The notes under the pieces: model-generated
Told to the model about the DNA's origin: nothing
Seen by the model: only the letters and a program-made list of their open reading frames with translations
Databases searched by the model: none
In this document: positions 48,217-60,172 of the stretch, piece by piece
Layout of the letters: each line of letters starts with the position of its first letter
Numbering within the stretch: position 1 is the first letter of the stretch
Made by a program: the position numbers and the translations under genes
Assembly (NCBI GenBank): GCA_013397075.1
Contig: VWZS01000873.1
Coordinates: 575,430-639,429 of the forward strand
Direction: 5' to 3'
DNA: 64,000 nucleotides
From: Rhabdornis inornatus
Taxonomy: Eukaryota; Chordata; Aves; Passeriformes; Rhabdornithidae

Positions 48217-48286
<70 letters not shown>
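48217..48286. repeat. Poly(A) homopolymer, 70 bases
   Basis: An uninterrupted run of 70 A, preceded by AAAACAAAACAAAAC-like and followed by CAAACAAAAACAAC sequence. There is no SINE body or processed gene upstream that would make it a retroposon tail. Length is likely uncertain in the assembly. Confidence 0.95.
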
Positions 48287-48287
<1 letters not shown>

Positions 48288-51200
48288 AAACAAAAACAAC
48301 ACAGAAACCCAAACCTGCATAGACAGACAAACAAACAAAAATAAAATGGACATCAGGAAGAGCTGAGGATGATCAGCACTTCCTTCAGAGCACAGCACAC
48401 TGCTCCTGTGAAGCTCCTGCTGGGTGCCAGCACAGATCCACCACTGGAACACACAGAGCACATCCCAGGCTGACAGGAGTCCCTGTTCCAGTGGAATTCC
48501 AGTGGCTGTGCAGAGTAGGGAGTGCCAGGATTGGGGTATTTATTTCCATTAAGTAGTGTAAAGCATCAGATCTAAACTGAGCTGAAGGCAAAGGATTTGG
48601 TTATTTAGAATTATCCTGCCTCAGAATTACACTGGCTCTATGGTTCTATATTGTACTCAGACATTATATGGAATTAGTCACAACAGGGAGAAAGAATCAA
48701 TCAGTCCTGGCTAAGGAATTGAGATAATAATGACTCATTTGACGAGATTGCTCTGGAAAATTAATAATGACGGCGGTAATTACTAACCTGGGATGGCTGC
48801 AGTGCTCATTATTCTCCTTTTGCTCCATTGAATGTTAAGTATTATGAAGACATTTATTTGTTGGGGAGTTTTCTCTGCAGCTTTTCATCCCAGCAGGGGC
48901 TCAGAGGTGCGAGGTGTTGCAGTCCCTGGGACAGCACCCCAAACCCTCTGGGATGTTTGATCATGGCACAGACAGCAGCACATGAGTTATTGGTTATTAA
49001 GGGTTATTGGTTATTATTGATTATATAAGGGTTATTGGTTATTATTGATTATATAAGGGTTATTGGTTATTAAGGTGCCCCTGGCACCTCTGCAGCCTTT
49101 GCTCACCTGCATCCAGGACCTGCCCTGATGCATCACAGAGATCTCCCTGTTTCATGAACTGCTTTATTGCCCCAGTGCCAAAGACTCATCTTGGTGCTGA
49201 GAGCAGCTAAAATGAAATAAACATTATTATGTTTATCATACCAAACAGCTAAAATTGGCTCCTTGTCCAATTGTCCATCCCATTAAATCCTCCTCTATCA
49301 GGGACACACCTCAGAGCCCCAGAGCAGCAGCTCCTCCCCAGGACCTGAGTGATGCTGAGGGCAGGAGACATCTCCAGCTCACCCAGGGGATAGAAAATGT
49401 TCTTTAATACAACCACAGAGAGAGATTGGCTCTAAAAATCCAGGAGTGGGTAACAGTGAGGCTGGTGAGCAGCTGTGCTCTCAAACAGCTGCTCCACACC
49501 CCCAGAGTGCCCTGCAGGATTTATTGGTGTTTGAAGGGGCTCTGCAGAGGGTTCCCCATCTGCTGAGCAGCAAGGGAAGGTCCTGGAACAGGCAGAAGAA
49601 GGAAAAAAATTCTTATTAATGGTGAAGGGAAATAAATTTCTAATTTTCTGAGCAAGGCTGAGGTTTCTCAGAGCAGTGGCTCTCCCCCTGGGCTGAGGAA
49701 TTTTGAACTCTTCTTCAGCTTTACCAATTACTCTAATTTTTCTGCCAAATTCTTTTCCCCCAAATTGCTTTTGGCCTGGCCCACTGGTGCACCTGGAGCA
49801 GTTTGGATGACAAAAATCCAGCCAGATAATCTGAGCAATACAATTCTGCCTTAAAATCCCAGTTTTGATTTTGAGCCTCTTTTTCCCCATTGCCAGAACA
49901 GATCCTGGGTCCTGAATGATACTGGCATCCATCCCCCAGACAAAGTGAAATTTGGATCGTGGCTCCCTAGGGTTGGTGCCTCACGACCCAGTGGTTTTAT
50001 TAATTTATTTAATTAATGCAGGAGTGAAGCTATACACACACAGGCTACATTTGCTGTGTTAGCTCTGCCTGCTGCCTGAATATTTAAAAAACAACCACAC
50101 CTAGAGCTCACCTTTAGCATTTCTCAGCAGATTTCACAGTATTTAAGAGATAAGGTCAACGAAATTAAATGAGATGCATCAACTCAACAGCAACTCAAGA
50201 ATTACAAAGGAGATTTTACAACTTTAACCCAGCCAGGACAACGTGAGCAGAGACCAGCAAGTCCATCCTACTGCCCCCATGCCCTCATTCCAGCCCCACA
50301 GGAAACCACTGCATTTCCTGAAGGATTCAGAGCTTTCCCAAAGAATTTGGGACACCACCCTGCTGCATGCTGAGCTCTTTTGAGCGTCAGGATGGAGTTG
50401 CCTCTTACCAAACACTCCTCACCATCAGTGCTCCCAACAGGAAGGGATTTATTTGGGAGTCTGACTTTGGCTACAAGTGCTGAATGCTGAGAAGAACTGG
50501 CCCAAGGAGGTGGGAAATCCATCCAGGAATGCAGAGGCTGTTCAGCACAGGAGCCTCTCCCAGCAGCACATTAAATCTCAGCTCTGCTCAGCCAGGACTG
50601 AAATAGTCACTGACAGAGTCCCCTCCACCTGGGGATGTCACCTGTGAGCACATTTCAAGAGCAAGCCCAAATTTAGTGTCCTTGCCATCCTGGCTGGCTC
50701 CAGCACTCCAAATGATCCATGGCTGCTCCTGCACTGCCTTCTCCAGAGTAAACAGAGGCACCAAATTCCTGTTCACAGTGCAGGCAAGCTCCGAGAGTTA
50801 ATTATTGTAATTACCCATTGAACAGACTCCGAATGCTAATCTATTATAAAGTGGCCTGTTAATTGGTGTTAAACTGCCATTAACCTGCCATTTCCCGTGT
50901 TTTCAAGCTGACCTGGAGCACAGCACCGTGGCAAACCCAATCCATTTCTCGTTCCTGGCAATCACCAAGCACCGATCTGGAGCAGAATTAGGGGAAAAAA
51001 AAAAAATCTGCATACCTGGAATTGGAATTATTGTAACAAAGGGAACATCATTCTGCTGAGTTCCAGTCTTTGATAGGGAGGACTCCAGGTGTCCGTGGTT
51101 TTCCATGGAATGCTTTGTGCCATGTGCCCTCCAGAGTGGTCTGTGCAGGAATTGGGCTCTGCCAGGCTAGACTGGCATTGCCATCAGGGCACTGACTGTT

Positions 51201-51360
51201 CCTGAGCTGGAAATCTGCAGGTGGAGCAGATTCCCTCTGGAGCCAAGGTCTTCTCCACTGTGGGAGTCTCCCTGTGCCAGCCCACCAAGCTCAGCCCTGG
51301 TGCCAGGGGGGCTCCAGACCCGGTCCTGCAGAGCATCAACACCCAAACCCAGCAGGAGCA
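48287..51360. other. Intergenic; candidate regulatory blocks at 48600-48835 and 50780-50930
   Basis: No gene seen. The named blocks are repeat-free with several TAAT cores and isolated CpGs (for example AATAATGACGGCGGTAATTA). The 166-codon minus frame at 49432-49932 has no recognisable domain. Confidence 0.5.
48985..49074. repeat. 28-bp tandem repeat, about 3 copies
   Basis: GGGTTATTGGTTATTATTGA plus TTATATAA at 49001 and 49029, a partial third at 49057 and a diverged leading copy. Confidence 0.92.
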
Positions 51361-53390
51361 AGGATGGACAAGCATGATCATAAAAAAACCACCTCAGAAT
51401 CATCCAGAGCTGCCCCTAAGGAGACCCTGGAAAACCAGGAGCAGGTGTCAGTCTGTCTGTCCCACTCCTACCCACAGCCACCCCAGCTCACCTGTCCCTG
51501 TCCGGGCTTTAATTCATACAAGTGGAGACAAAAGGTTGGCTCAGGTGCTTCTCAGAGGTCAGTTATAAAATCCAGGTGTCCACCAGGGCAGTGAACTTCC
51601 ACTTAAATATGCTGCAAGAGGGAGAGCTGGAATTTCCATTTCAGACAGCCATCAGAGGAGGCAGCTCTGCTGACTGGTCTCTTCCCAAAAACTGTCACTG
51701 GAGTGCCTTGACCTGCCAGAGCCTTTCTCAGGTTGCCTCACCTGACTGACAATTATCTACACTGAGAGTTCTCTCTTTTCACTTTATGTAACCAACTATT
51801 AAAGTTCAGGGGAACTTAAAGTGACTTTTAGAAAGTCCCAAAATTATTCATTCCCTGAAAAATTCCCCATTACTCAGCAGCACGTTGCCTCCCTCTCTGT
51901 GTGAGATCCCACTGCACCCACTTCTGCAGCCCTCACCAGGGCATACAGGACAGAATTTCCCAATTTAAAAGATGTGCAAGAGTTTCCGAGGAGTTTGAAG
52001 AGAGTGAAGAGTTTGAAGAGGGGAGAAGTGAATTTTTTATGTGCTAATTCAAACCTCTTGGTGTTCAGTTACCTTTAAGGTCAGGTCTAGGATATTGGAG
52101 AAGGGGAAAAAAGGGTCAGTTAACCAGAAATCCCATGGAAACACAGATCTATCCTGTCCTGAGACTCTTTCCATGATGTTCTAGTGGTAAGAGGAAAACA
52201 AAGCCTTTGTCATTTAGGATTGCCTCCAGTTCCTTGTACTCCTTGCCAGAAATGGGCTGTTGTTGCAGCTCATTTATGTCATTTTTCACTTTCCTTCCAG
52301 AATCCTTCCATCACCTGCCTTGGCATTTTGAAATCCTGACCAGATTGTACTGAGAAGTACAAAAAGCAAAGAAATAAAACCTGCAGTGCCATCAATAATA
52401 AACATGGGAAGCTTCTAGAGGTGAGAATCCATCTCATTCAGTGTCTTCTGCTGTTGATGGTTATTATTCCTCCATTCAGGCTTTTCCAAGACATCAATTT
52501 ATCACTTTCCTTCCTGCCACTGGCAGCTTGCCTAAGTCCACCTGCATGAGTCTCCTGTCTCCTCTTCCTCAAAAAAATGTGCAGATTTTCTCTTTGGTGC
52601 CGTTTACTGCCACTCAGATGCTCACCCACGGCAAATTCTCATTTATTTGAGTCTGCAGAGGCCCTGATGTCAGTTTACACTGATAAACTGATTCCTGTGG
52701 CAACCAGCCATTCCTTTTCCTTGGGAGCAGATGGGCTGAGGCCAACATCACCTTTGGGCAGAAAACATCACCCCAGAACTGGCCATCAGCAGTGTCAGCA
52801 CCTCCAAGTGAGCTGGGAGTGAAGTTAATTCTCAGTTCTGCTGCTGATCCCAGCTCCAGGTGTCACCTCCCACGCTGGGAATGGTGTCCCTGGAGCAGCA
52901 CCTGCACCAAGCCCCACGTGCCTGTGTGTGCTTCACACCTTCCCCCGACACTGTGCAGGGGAACTGGTGACCAGGGATTTTGGCAGGAGATTGGAGAGCT
53001 GTCAGTCCCCAGCTCTCTCACCCGGCCCTATCACACACACAATTTATTGTTGCTGGGATACTGTCAGCCATGGACGTTTTGCTTTGCTTATCTTTTACTC
53101 TTCAGTGTTACATATTCCCAGTCTCTGCTCTAACTCCCTCGTTACTATTCCATCCACTCCTCACACCTGCACAGCCCCTCCAGTTTCCCTCATGTGCTCT
53201 CCCTGCCTTATTTTCTGCCAGTGACTTCAAATTCTGCTTGAGTGCACGTTCCTCTTCCAGCAAGAAAGGAAAAGAAACCTATCCAGATGGGAAGCTGCCT
53301 CTTCTGCTCAGGAAAATGAACTCCACAAGCTTTGCACTACAGGAATTACCTGGTTGGGCTCAGGAGGATGGACAAGCATGATCATAAAAA
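51361..53390. other. Intergenic, no gene seen
   Basis: Unique apart from a 26-bp string at 51361-51386 repeated at 53365-53390 next to a CR1. Open frames up to 133 codons show no domain. Confidence 0.6.
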
Positions 53391-53625
53391 TCCCAGAATG
53401 GTTTGGGTTAGATAAGGCCTTAAAGCTTATTTTATTCCATCCCCTGTCATGGCAGGGATATCTTCCATTATCCCAGGTTGCTCCAAGACCTGTCCAGCCT
53501 GGCCTTGGACACTTCCAGTCTGGCACCCTGTGCCAGGGCATCTCCACCTTCACAGGGAAGAATTCCTTCCCAATATCCCATCTAACCCTGCCCTTTTTAG
53601 TTTAAAGCCATTCCCTTGTCCAGTG
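53391..53625 (-). mobile_element. CR1 LINE 3' fragment
   Basis: Reverse-strand CR1: CCCAGAATGGTTTGGGTTAG, CCATCCCCTGTCATGGCAGG, CCAAGACCTGTCCAGCCTGG, CCTTGGACACTTCCAGTCTG, CCATCTAACCCTGCCC, GTTTAAAGCCATTCCC. About 25 bp (the GGGATCCAGGGGCAGCCACA block) is deleted between TTCCAG and TCTGGCACC. Confidence 0.87.
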
Positions 53626-54689
53626 TGATGTCAAGGACAGCTTTCAAAATCCAAAATGCCCATTAGAACTTCCCCTACACTTAATCCCACTTGCTTTTAT
53701 TTCACCAACATGGTCCAAAATTAGGAGTAGAGACTGAGCAAAGGACTTGCTCCTCACACTTTTCAAGAGAGTGGCTCCTCAGAGCACCCATATCTAGAGA
53801 GGTAAAGAAAAACATCATTGCATCAATCTGGAATATTTCCTTAATTACTTTAGGGTTGAAATCCAAATGCAAAGATTTTCATAATATCTCTAAGAAATTG
53901 GTTTAGTACAATGAAAGGAATTTAAAACTGTTCTTCATATCTTGGGACTCAATGGCCTCATTGCTAATGACTTTTCCTAAGCTGACAGTGATATTTACAG
54001 GAAGAAGGGAGGCTGGAGAATGCCATGAAATGGCATTTCAGTGTTGTTTCTATGCTGTAAATCCAAAAGGATGCACAGCCCCAAAGGAGGAGTGCAGAAA
54101 GCAGAGGGGTCTCTCCTTTCCTGGCAGGGAATTCAGAGCTCAGACATGAGCTGTGTCCCCTGCTCAGGATGAACATCCTTCCTTCCTGGGAGCTGTGGGG
54201 ACTCACAAACTCACACCTTGCCTGCTTTGCTCCTCCTGTTTCTTTGGCAGAGAGCTGGGTGCTAATTTAAACCCAGCATTGTTTTTTTACATGGGCCAGG
54301 AGCCTTCTGCAAGGCTGCAGCAATGCTTTTCTCCTTTTTTTAAATAAACCCCAAAGGCCCACTGGCCATTTTCACCCATGTAAATCCTGCAGAGAGGACC
54401 CCAAATAATGATTGTGCCTCAGCTCCTGCTGAGGGTGATGGCAAAACTCCTAAAGCCATGTTGGTTTGTGATTTATGTACCAAAGCACATCTCAGGGCAT
54501 CATCATTGCCTCAGACACCCCCAGGCCACTGGAACAGCCCCAACTGTGGCACTTACCATATCATTAATTATTTCTGACTGCAATTAATTATTCCATGCCC
54601 TGCTCTGCTTCATTACAGGGCTGCCATGACTTTTCTGGCACATAAATGATTGAAATGATGCCTTTTGTGTGTCCTAAGGATCTGCAAGA
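53626..54689. other. Intergenic, no gene seen
   Basis: Unique sequence between CR1 fragments; nothing recognised. Confidence 0.6.
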
Positions 54690-54757
54690 GCCATGGCAGG
54701 GGGCTGGAATGAGATGATCCTTAAGGTCCCTTCCAACCCAAACCATTCCATGATTTT
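54690..54757 (+). mobile_element. CR1 LINE, extreme 3' end
   Basis: GCCATGGCAGGGGGCTGGAA, GAGATGATCCTTAAGGTCCC, CCAACCCAAACCATTCCATG: only the last 68 bp of a CR1. Confidence 0.82.
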
Positions 54758-54837
54758 AGCCCATTCCTCTCTAACTTGGCTGTTCCTGTTGTGATGGGTT
54801 TAATACTCCAAACCAGTGCCAGACTGGTCAGGTGAGC

Positions 54838-55070
54838 TCCTTCAGAGAGTCAGGGAATGTCCTGAGCTGGAAGGGACCCACAAGGACCATCAAGACCCCC
54901 AACAATCCCACCCTGGGCATCCCTGGCAGCGCTGTCCAAACATTCCTGGAGCTCTGGCAGCTTTGGGAATGTTCCCATTCCCTGGGGAGCCCTCCCAGCA
55001 CCCTCCTTTTTCCTGACCTTTTCCTTGTCTCCAGCCTGAGCCTCCCCTGCCACAGCTCCATCCATACCTG
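54838..55070 (-). mobile_element. CR1-type LINE 3' fragment, distinct subfamily
   Basis: GAATGTCCTGAGCTGGAAGG, GACCCACAAGGACCATCAAG, CAACAATCCCACCCTGGGC, GTCCAAACATTCCTGGAGC, CCCATTCCCTGGGGAGCCC and CTGAGCCTCCCCTGCCACAG. This is the tail sequence of a separate avian CR1 subfamily, recognised from recall. It lies tail-to-tail with the fragment at 54690-54757. Confidence 0.75.
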
Positions 55071-57384
55071 GGGCTGACTCCTCAGTGACCTTCTCAGGGT
55101 TTGTTTGTGTGCATGGACAGCAAACCAAAGCCTGCATTTGCAGGGTGCTGCTTCTCAGCAGAAATTCCCTTCCTGGATGCTGCCAGGACACCCCATGGAC
55201 AGCAAAGTCCTTCCCTCAGTTCATGCCCTGCTCCTGTCACCAGGAATGGCTTTCCCTGCCACCTGCAAGGACAGCAAAACCAGACATTCCAGACTTTGGG
55301 GGCTGCAGGAAATCACCTTCCAAAGGCACTCCTTCATTTTTTTTTTTTTTCTCTGTTTGCTCTCCACAGGGTCCAGCCCCTCATTAAAGGCTTGCTCAGG
55401 CTCAGCATCTCCTCCTGAGGAGCAGAGGTGCTGGCAGGACCTCCCAGGCTGAGCCCTGTGCCCAGGCTGGAGGGACAAGGGCAGCCCCAAGGCAGGGGGC
55501 CAGGAGCTGGGGATGGCCAGGAGTCAATCAGCAGCTCCACTAATTGCTAAATTCACTCATTTTCCCACAACACAGGGAGGAAGGAACCCGAGTAAATTGC
55601 TGGGGTGGGTTTTGTGTAACCCTTGGCTCAGGGCAGGTCAGGAATCTACAGGCTGGCTTTTCACAACTCTCTGACCTCCCCATTTATGGGTTTTTTTTCA
55701 AGCTGTAATTTCCTAATTAACAATTTCTCCCCTTTGAAGCCTTGTGCTGCGTTTTCCCCTTTTCTGACAGCAGCAAAGTCGTTTTTCCCATTTCCTCACG
55801 TAGATTTTCATTTTCTGTCCCCCTGAGCAATGGTAAGAACAGAACAATACAGGGAAATACTCAGAGTTACCCCCTGGCCAGATCAGAGAGGAATTTCATA
55901 TCTTTGACACCTGCTGGCAATTAATCCTGTGCATGCTTGAATTTACAATTAGGAGCCCTCCTGTAACGGGATTGAGCCCTGGATCCCAGCTGCCCTCTGC
56001 CTCCCCAGGAGCTGCAAGGGGCCAAATCCTGCTCTTATTTTAGAGTATTTAAGGAGAAATTTCTCTCTTGGGAGCATCCCAGGAGGAATTTCTCTCCCTC
56101 CAATACTCACTAAGGGGAGACTTGGGCAGGTGGAACCTCTGATTTTACACCCCTTGGCTTTGACATGAAGATGCTTTTTGTCCATGGAAAGCCATGGATT
56201 TTCCAACAAAAAACATTTGGATTTGTGGCTGTGTCAGTCCCTCCGTGCCTCTGCAGCAGCCCCACATCAGACATCCCCCAGAACAGCAACATCCCTTAAC
56301 AACTGATTGCATTTTGAGTTTGTCCTGGGATCTGGAAGGCCGAGGAATCCTCTGCACCAGCAAATTAACTCCTGCCCTACCAAGCCCTGAGTGCAGCTTT
56401 TCAGCCCAGGCTTTTGTTGGGATATAACAATACCTTGATTTTGCCCACTTGAAAATATTTCCATGCCCTATACAGTGAGTCAGCTTTGCAGAGTGCAGAC
56501 CACTGAATAGAAATATTGTAAAGAATACTGTTCTTTGAAGTGCTAGTGGCATTAGGAAGCCATTTAGTGCTCTAAAGAACACCATTTTATTAAGTATTTC
56601 AAAGCAACTTTGGAGCTATTATTTCTTATTTTGCTGTTTAAACCTGTAAGTTTGAAAATTAATCATTATAGGGCCTTTGATGCAAAAATCTATGAATAAA
56701 ATAAATTCTGAGGGCTACTTTCACACTAAGTTATATGAAAACACTCCTTCATCTCCCTTATTAATTTAATGCACATCTCAGAAAGTATCTTAAATATTAG
56801 CAATGACATTCTACTAAATAACCCAAACCCCCTATGGCTTCTTGACTTTTCTTCTTTTCACATCTAAGATATTTCTCATGGCTTTCCAGTGACCTTTAAC
56901 TAAACTAGTGGGGTTACTAATTAGCATGATAAACAATAGATTCCCATTTCATGGGCAATTTCATGGTCAAGCAGCCCAGCAGAGCCAGGCTGTGCTCTCT
57001 GCAGAATCCAGAGTGTCTCCAGCAGAGACACCTTCCATGAGCAGCAGGTCAGGACATTTTCCTCAATTCCTGAGGGCTCAGCTGGATTCTGTCATTGCCA
57101 TGGGTGACATCTTGGAGGAAGGGGAAGGACACATTTGAAAGGTTCACGAGAACAGCAACAAGTGCCCCAGTGCCAGTGGGGACATTTGGGGTGACACAGA
57201 GGAGCAGTGGCAGCTCCATCCCAGGGAATTCCTCATCTCCCTGTTCCCAGGGCGAGCTCCTCTTGTCTCAATTCCGTTGGGTTTATCACAGAAATTCATT
57301 TGAAGCAGTTGCTTTGCAGTGGGTTAAGCAATTTTTTAATATCTTTTTTAGGTTTCAAGCAAGAGAAGAAAAAATGATCCTTGG
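55071..57384. other. Intergenic, no gene seen
   Basis: Unique sequence. T-run at 55337-55351. AT-rich at 56440-56920. The 146-codon minus frame at 56145-56585 has no domain. Confidence 0.6.
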
Positions 57385-57590
57385 GATTGTATTTAAAAGT
57401 GACATGGGAGATCTCCAGAGGGGTGGTCAGGTACTGGAATGGGCTGTCCAGGGAAGCTGTGGCTGCCTCTGGAGCCCTGGAAGTGCCCAAGGCCAGGCTG
57501 GACACCCTGGGACAGTGGAAGGTGTCCCTGCCATGGCAGGGGTGGGATGGATGGGCTTGAAGGTCCCTCCCAAAATCCCATCCTGGGATT
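57385..57590 (+). mobile_element. CR1 LINE 3' fragment
   Basis: GGTACTGGAATGGGCTGTCC, GAAGCTGTGGCTGCCTCTGG, CCCAAGGCCAGGCTGGACAC, GCCATGGCAGGGGTGGGATG, GGGCTTGAAGGTCCCTCCC, ending near CCCATCCTGGG. Confidence 0.86.
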
Positions 57591-59599
57591 TGAAGAGAGA
57601 GGTTGTATCCCCACAGATCCCTGGGATGGGAGGAGTAGGGCATGGAAAAGCAGCAGGAAGAGGAGGGCAGGGGGGTCAGGGCAATAAACATTTGCTGTTA
57701 GTCCAGGAGAGCATTTCTAGGCTCAGGTTTGCCCTGATCCCAGGGGAAGACTTAACTTAGGGACCACAGAAAGTATTCAAAGAGCAACAACACAAAAAAA
57801 ATTAGGAAAATCATGAAAGAAGGGTCTATTTGGCCAAAACAAAACCCCAACTAGATAAAAACTGAGGGCACAGGGCAGGTCCCCCCCAGCCCTGGCTTTA
57901 CCAGCCAGTTGCCATAGAAACCCATCACTGCAGAGCTCTGGGGCCCCAAACACTGCAGCATCCACTGGTGCCAAGGAAACCCAGCCCAGTGTGCTCAGGA
58001 AGGGCTGTCCTTCCCACCCCAGCTCAGGAACAGAGCAGGGATAGCTCAGAGTGCAGCTGCCTGGATGGTGCTTCCATTCCTGATTTTCAGTGATTTACAG
58101 CCCAGCTTTCATTTGATATCCATGTGCTCACATTGGAGATAACATTATGTGCATCATTTTCTGGGAATATACTTACACCACTGCATAAAGTAAATAGTGT
58201 ATTGATGGGAAAAGAAATAACAGAATATTAAAGCAAAATCAATAAATGCCTTCAAATCTCATCTTTCAGCCTTGCTTAACTTTGTTTAGGGAGGCAGGGA
58301 AGTTCCCAGGAGCTGTGGAGCTGGCCATGCTCCCAGCTGGAATGAGGAGCAGGAAACCTTGGAGAGACAGCAGCACCTTCCTGGTGCATGGGGGAAAAAC
58401 CCTAAAGGGAGAAACTGGGGTTTTATAACCCAGGGCTGTATTAATCAACAATTAGCATTGAGCTGAGCCCCTCCACACCAACCAGCTGCTCCCAGCTGTG
58501 ACACAGCTCGGGCTGCAGGACAGGCAAAGCAACCATCAACACTGTTGGAATTGTTTGGATAAAAACCTCAGCTTGTTTCACTTTTTATCAACAGGAGTAT
58601 TCAGTGTCATCCCTGTTTTCCAGGTGGGAAGTGCTGGGGGAGTGCTGGGCTAGGGGCACACCAGGTTCCTGCCATGGATCCCTCGTTTGAGGCACAGGAG
58701 AAGGTGCTGATGTGAAATATTTTTATCTAGGCCAATCCTCTGCCAAAAGTGGGTCCAGAATTAGGTTAGTAAGTCGGTATTTCCACACAAGATGATGTGC
58801 CCTGGTTTTCCAAAGTGCTGAGTACCCAGCCCAGAAGTTCCCTTGTGGGACTTGAAACTTTATTTTTGGCACCTGGTTTTGTAGAGAGACCATCTGTGAC
58901 AGCCAGCACTCGCTGCCACGTAATTAATGCCAAGTTACATAAGCCATTCATGAATAAGCATTATTTTCCATATATTAAGCTTGCAGAGACAGGCTTCAGA
59001 ACTGAACTGGTATTTAGCAAGGTAGGCCTCTGAAATTGTCAATTAATGCTCCTTGACATTTTCTAAGTATGTTAATTTATATTAAACCACTGCAGCCAAC
59101 TCTGCATAAGATAACTCCGAGGCTCAGCCATAAAGTAAGAAGAAAAATGCAGTTGAGGAGCATTATGGCTGCTCTTTGTCATCTCCCTGACATAATGCAC
59201 ATTGTGTATGCAATGCAGGGAAGATAAACACATATATAAAGCAGGCAATTACCTCAGCTCACACAGACTATCATATTTATGACCATTTGCAGGGTTGGAT
59301 GTAATTCATTGACTTGAGGTGCTGGAGTAAATACATCACTCTAACCCCACGGGCCAGGCTATGAAATGCAGGTATCAAGATTTGCTGCCATCTGCTAAGC
59401 CACAAAAATCTCCATCCTCCTTCCAGAGTGGTGGTCAGGGAGAGGAATGATGGGAAGAGCTGGGATCAGAGCTGCTGGCTGCCAAGGAATGGCAGGGAAT
59501 GCCGGCAGGACACAGCAAGGAGAGGGTTAAAGTTGATAAATCCACAGATTAAAAGTCTTGTTCCTTTGAAAGGCAGGTTGCCCTGCTGAGTGGCACTTG
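57591..59599. other. Intergenic; strong candidate regulatory block at 58900-59400
   Basis: No gene seen. 58900-59400 is the most enhancer-like block of the window: repeat-free, dense TAAT and ATTA cores, the internal palindrome TTCATGAA, several CATCTG-type E-boxes, and scattered CpGs. Confidence 0.5.
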
Positions 59600-59733
59600 G
59601 AGAGGATCATGGCAGGGTCACAGCCTGATCAGCCCTGGGTAGCAGCACAGTTTTAACAGTGCTGCTTTGTGGTGGGACTCAACAATCTTAAAGATCTTTT
59701 CCAACCTAAAGCATTCCAGGATTCTGTGTTTTC
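59600..59733 (+). mobile_element. CR1-type LINE 3' fragment, second 3' UTR type
   Basis: GTGGTGGGACTCAACAATC, TTAAAGATCTTTTCCAACC, TAAAGCATTCCAGGATTCTG: the tail of the subfamily whose sense strand carries the GGACTCGATGATCTTAAAGG-type sequence. The 5' half is weakly matched. Confidence 0.72.
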
Positions 59734-59849
59734 GCAAGGGGATGGCCTGGTCTGAGTGCTTTGCTCAGGATCAGGTGCCCACCAGGGGCTTAAGAGGATG
59801 GAGAGCCAGATTCCACGTGAATGTGAACACAGAACACAGCACCAACAAG

Positions 59850-60172
59850 GTGGTTCAGCCTGGAGAAGCTTCTTCAGTGCCTAAAGGAGCTCCAGGAGAG
59901 CTGGAGAGGGACTGGGGACAAGGCATGGAAGGACAGGACACAGGGAATGGCTTCCCACTGCCAGAGGGCAGGGATGGATGGGATTTTGGGCAGGAATTGT
60001 TCCCTGGGAGGGTGGGGAGCTTCTGGAATAGAAGCTGTGGCTGCCCCTGGATCCCTGGCAGTGCCCAAGGCCAGGTTGGACATTGGGGTTTGGGACACTG
60101 GGAGGTGTCCCTGCCATGGCAGGGGTGGCACTGGGTGAGATTTAGGGTCCCTCCCAGCCCAAACCATCCTGG
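59850..60172 (+). mobile_element. CR1 LINE 3' fragment
   Basis: GTTCAGCCTGGAGAAGCTTC, GTGCCTAAAGGAGCTCCAGG, CCCACTGCCAGAGGGCAGGG, GAAGCTGTGGCTGCCCCTGG, CCCAAGGCCAGGTTGGACAT, CAGCCCAAACCATCCTGG. The longest open frame here (59667-60386) is only a read-through of this element. Confidence 0.88.

Noticed and set aside
48106..48366. Lys-rich open frame
   Set aside because: Created by the poly(A) run.
57095..57760. 221-codon open frame
   Set aside because: Half of it is the CR1 fragment at 57385-57590; the rest has no domain.
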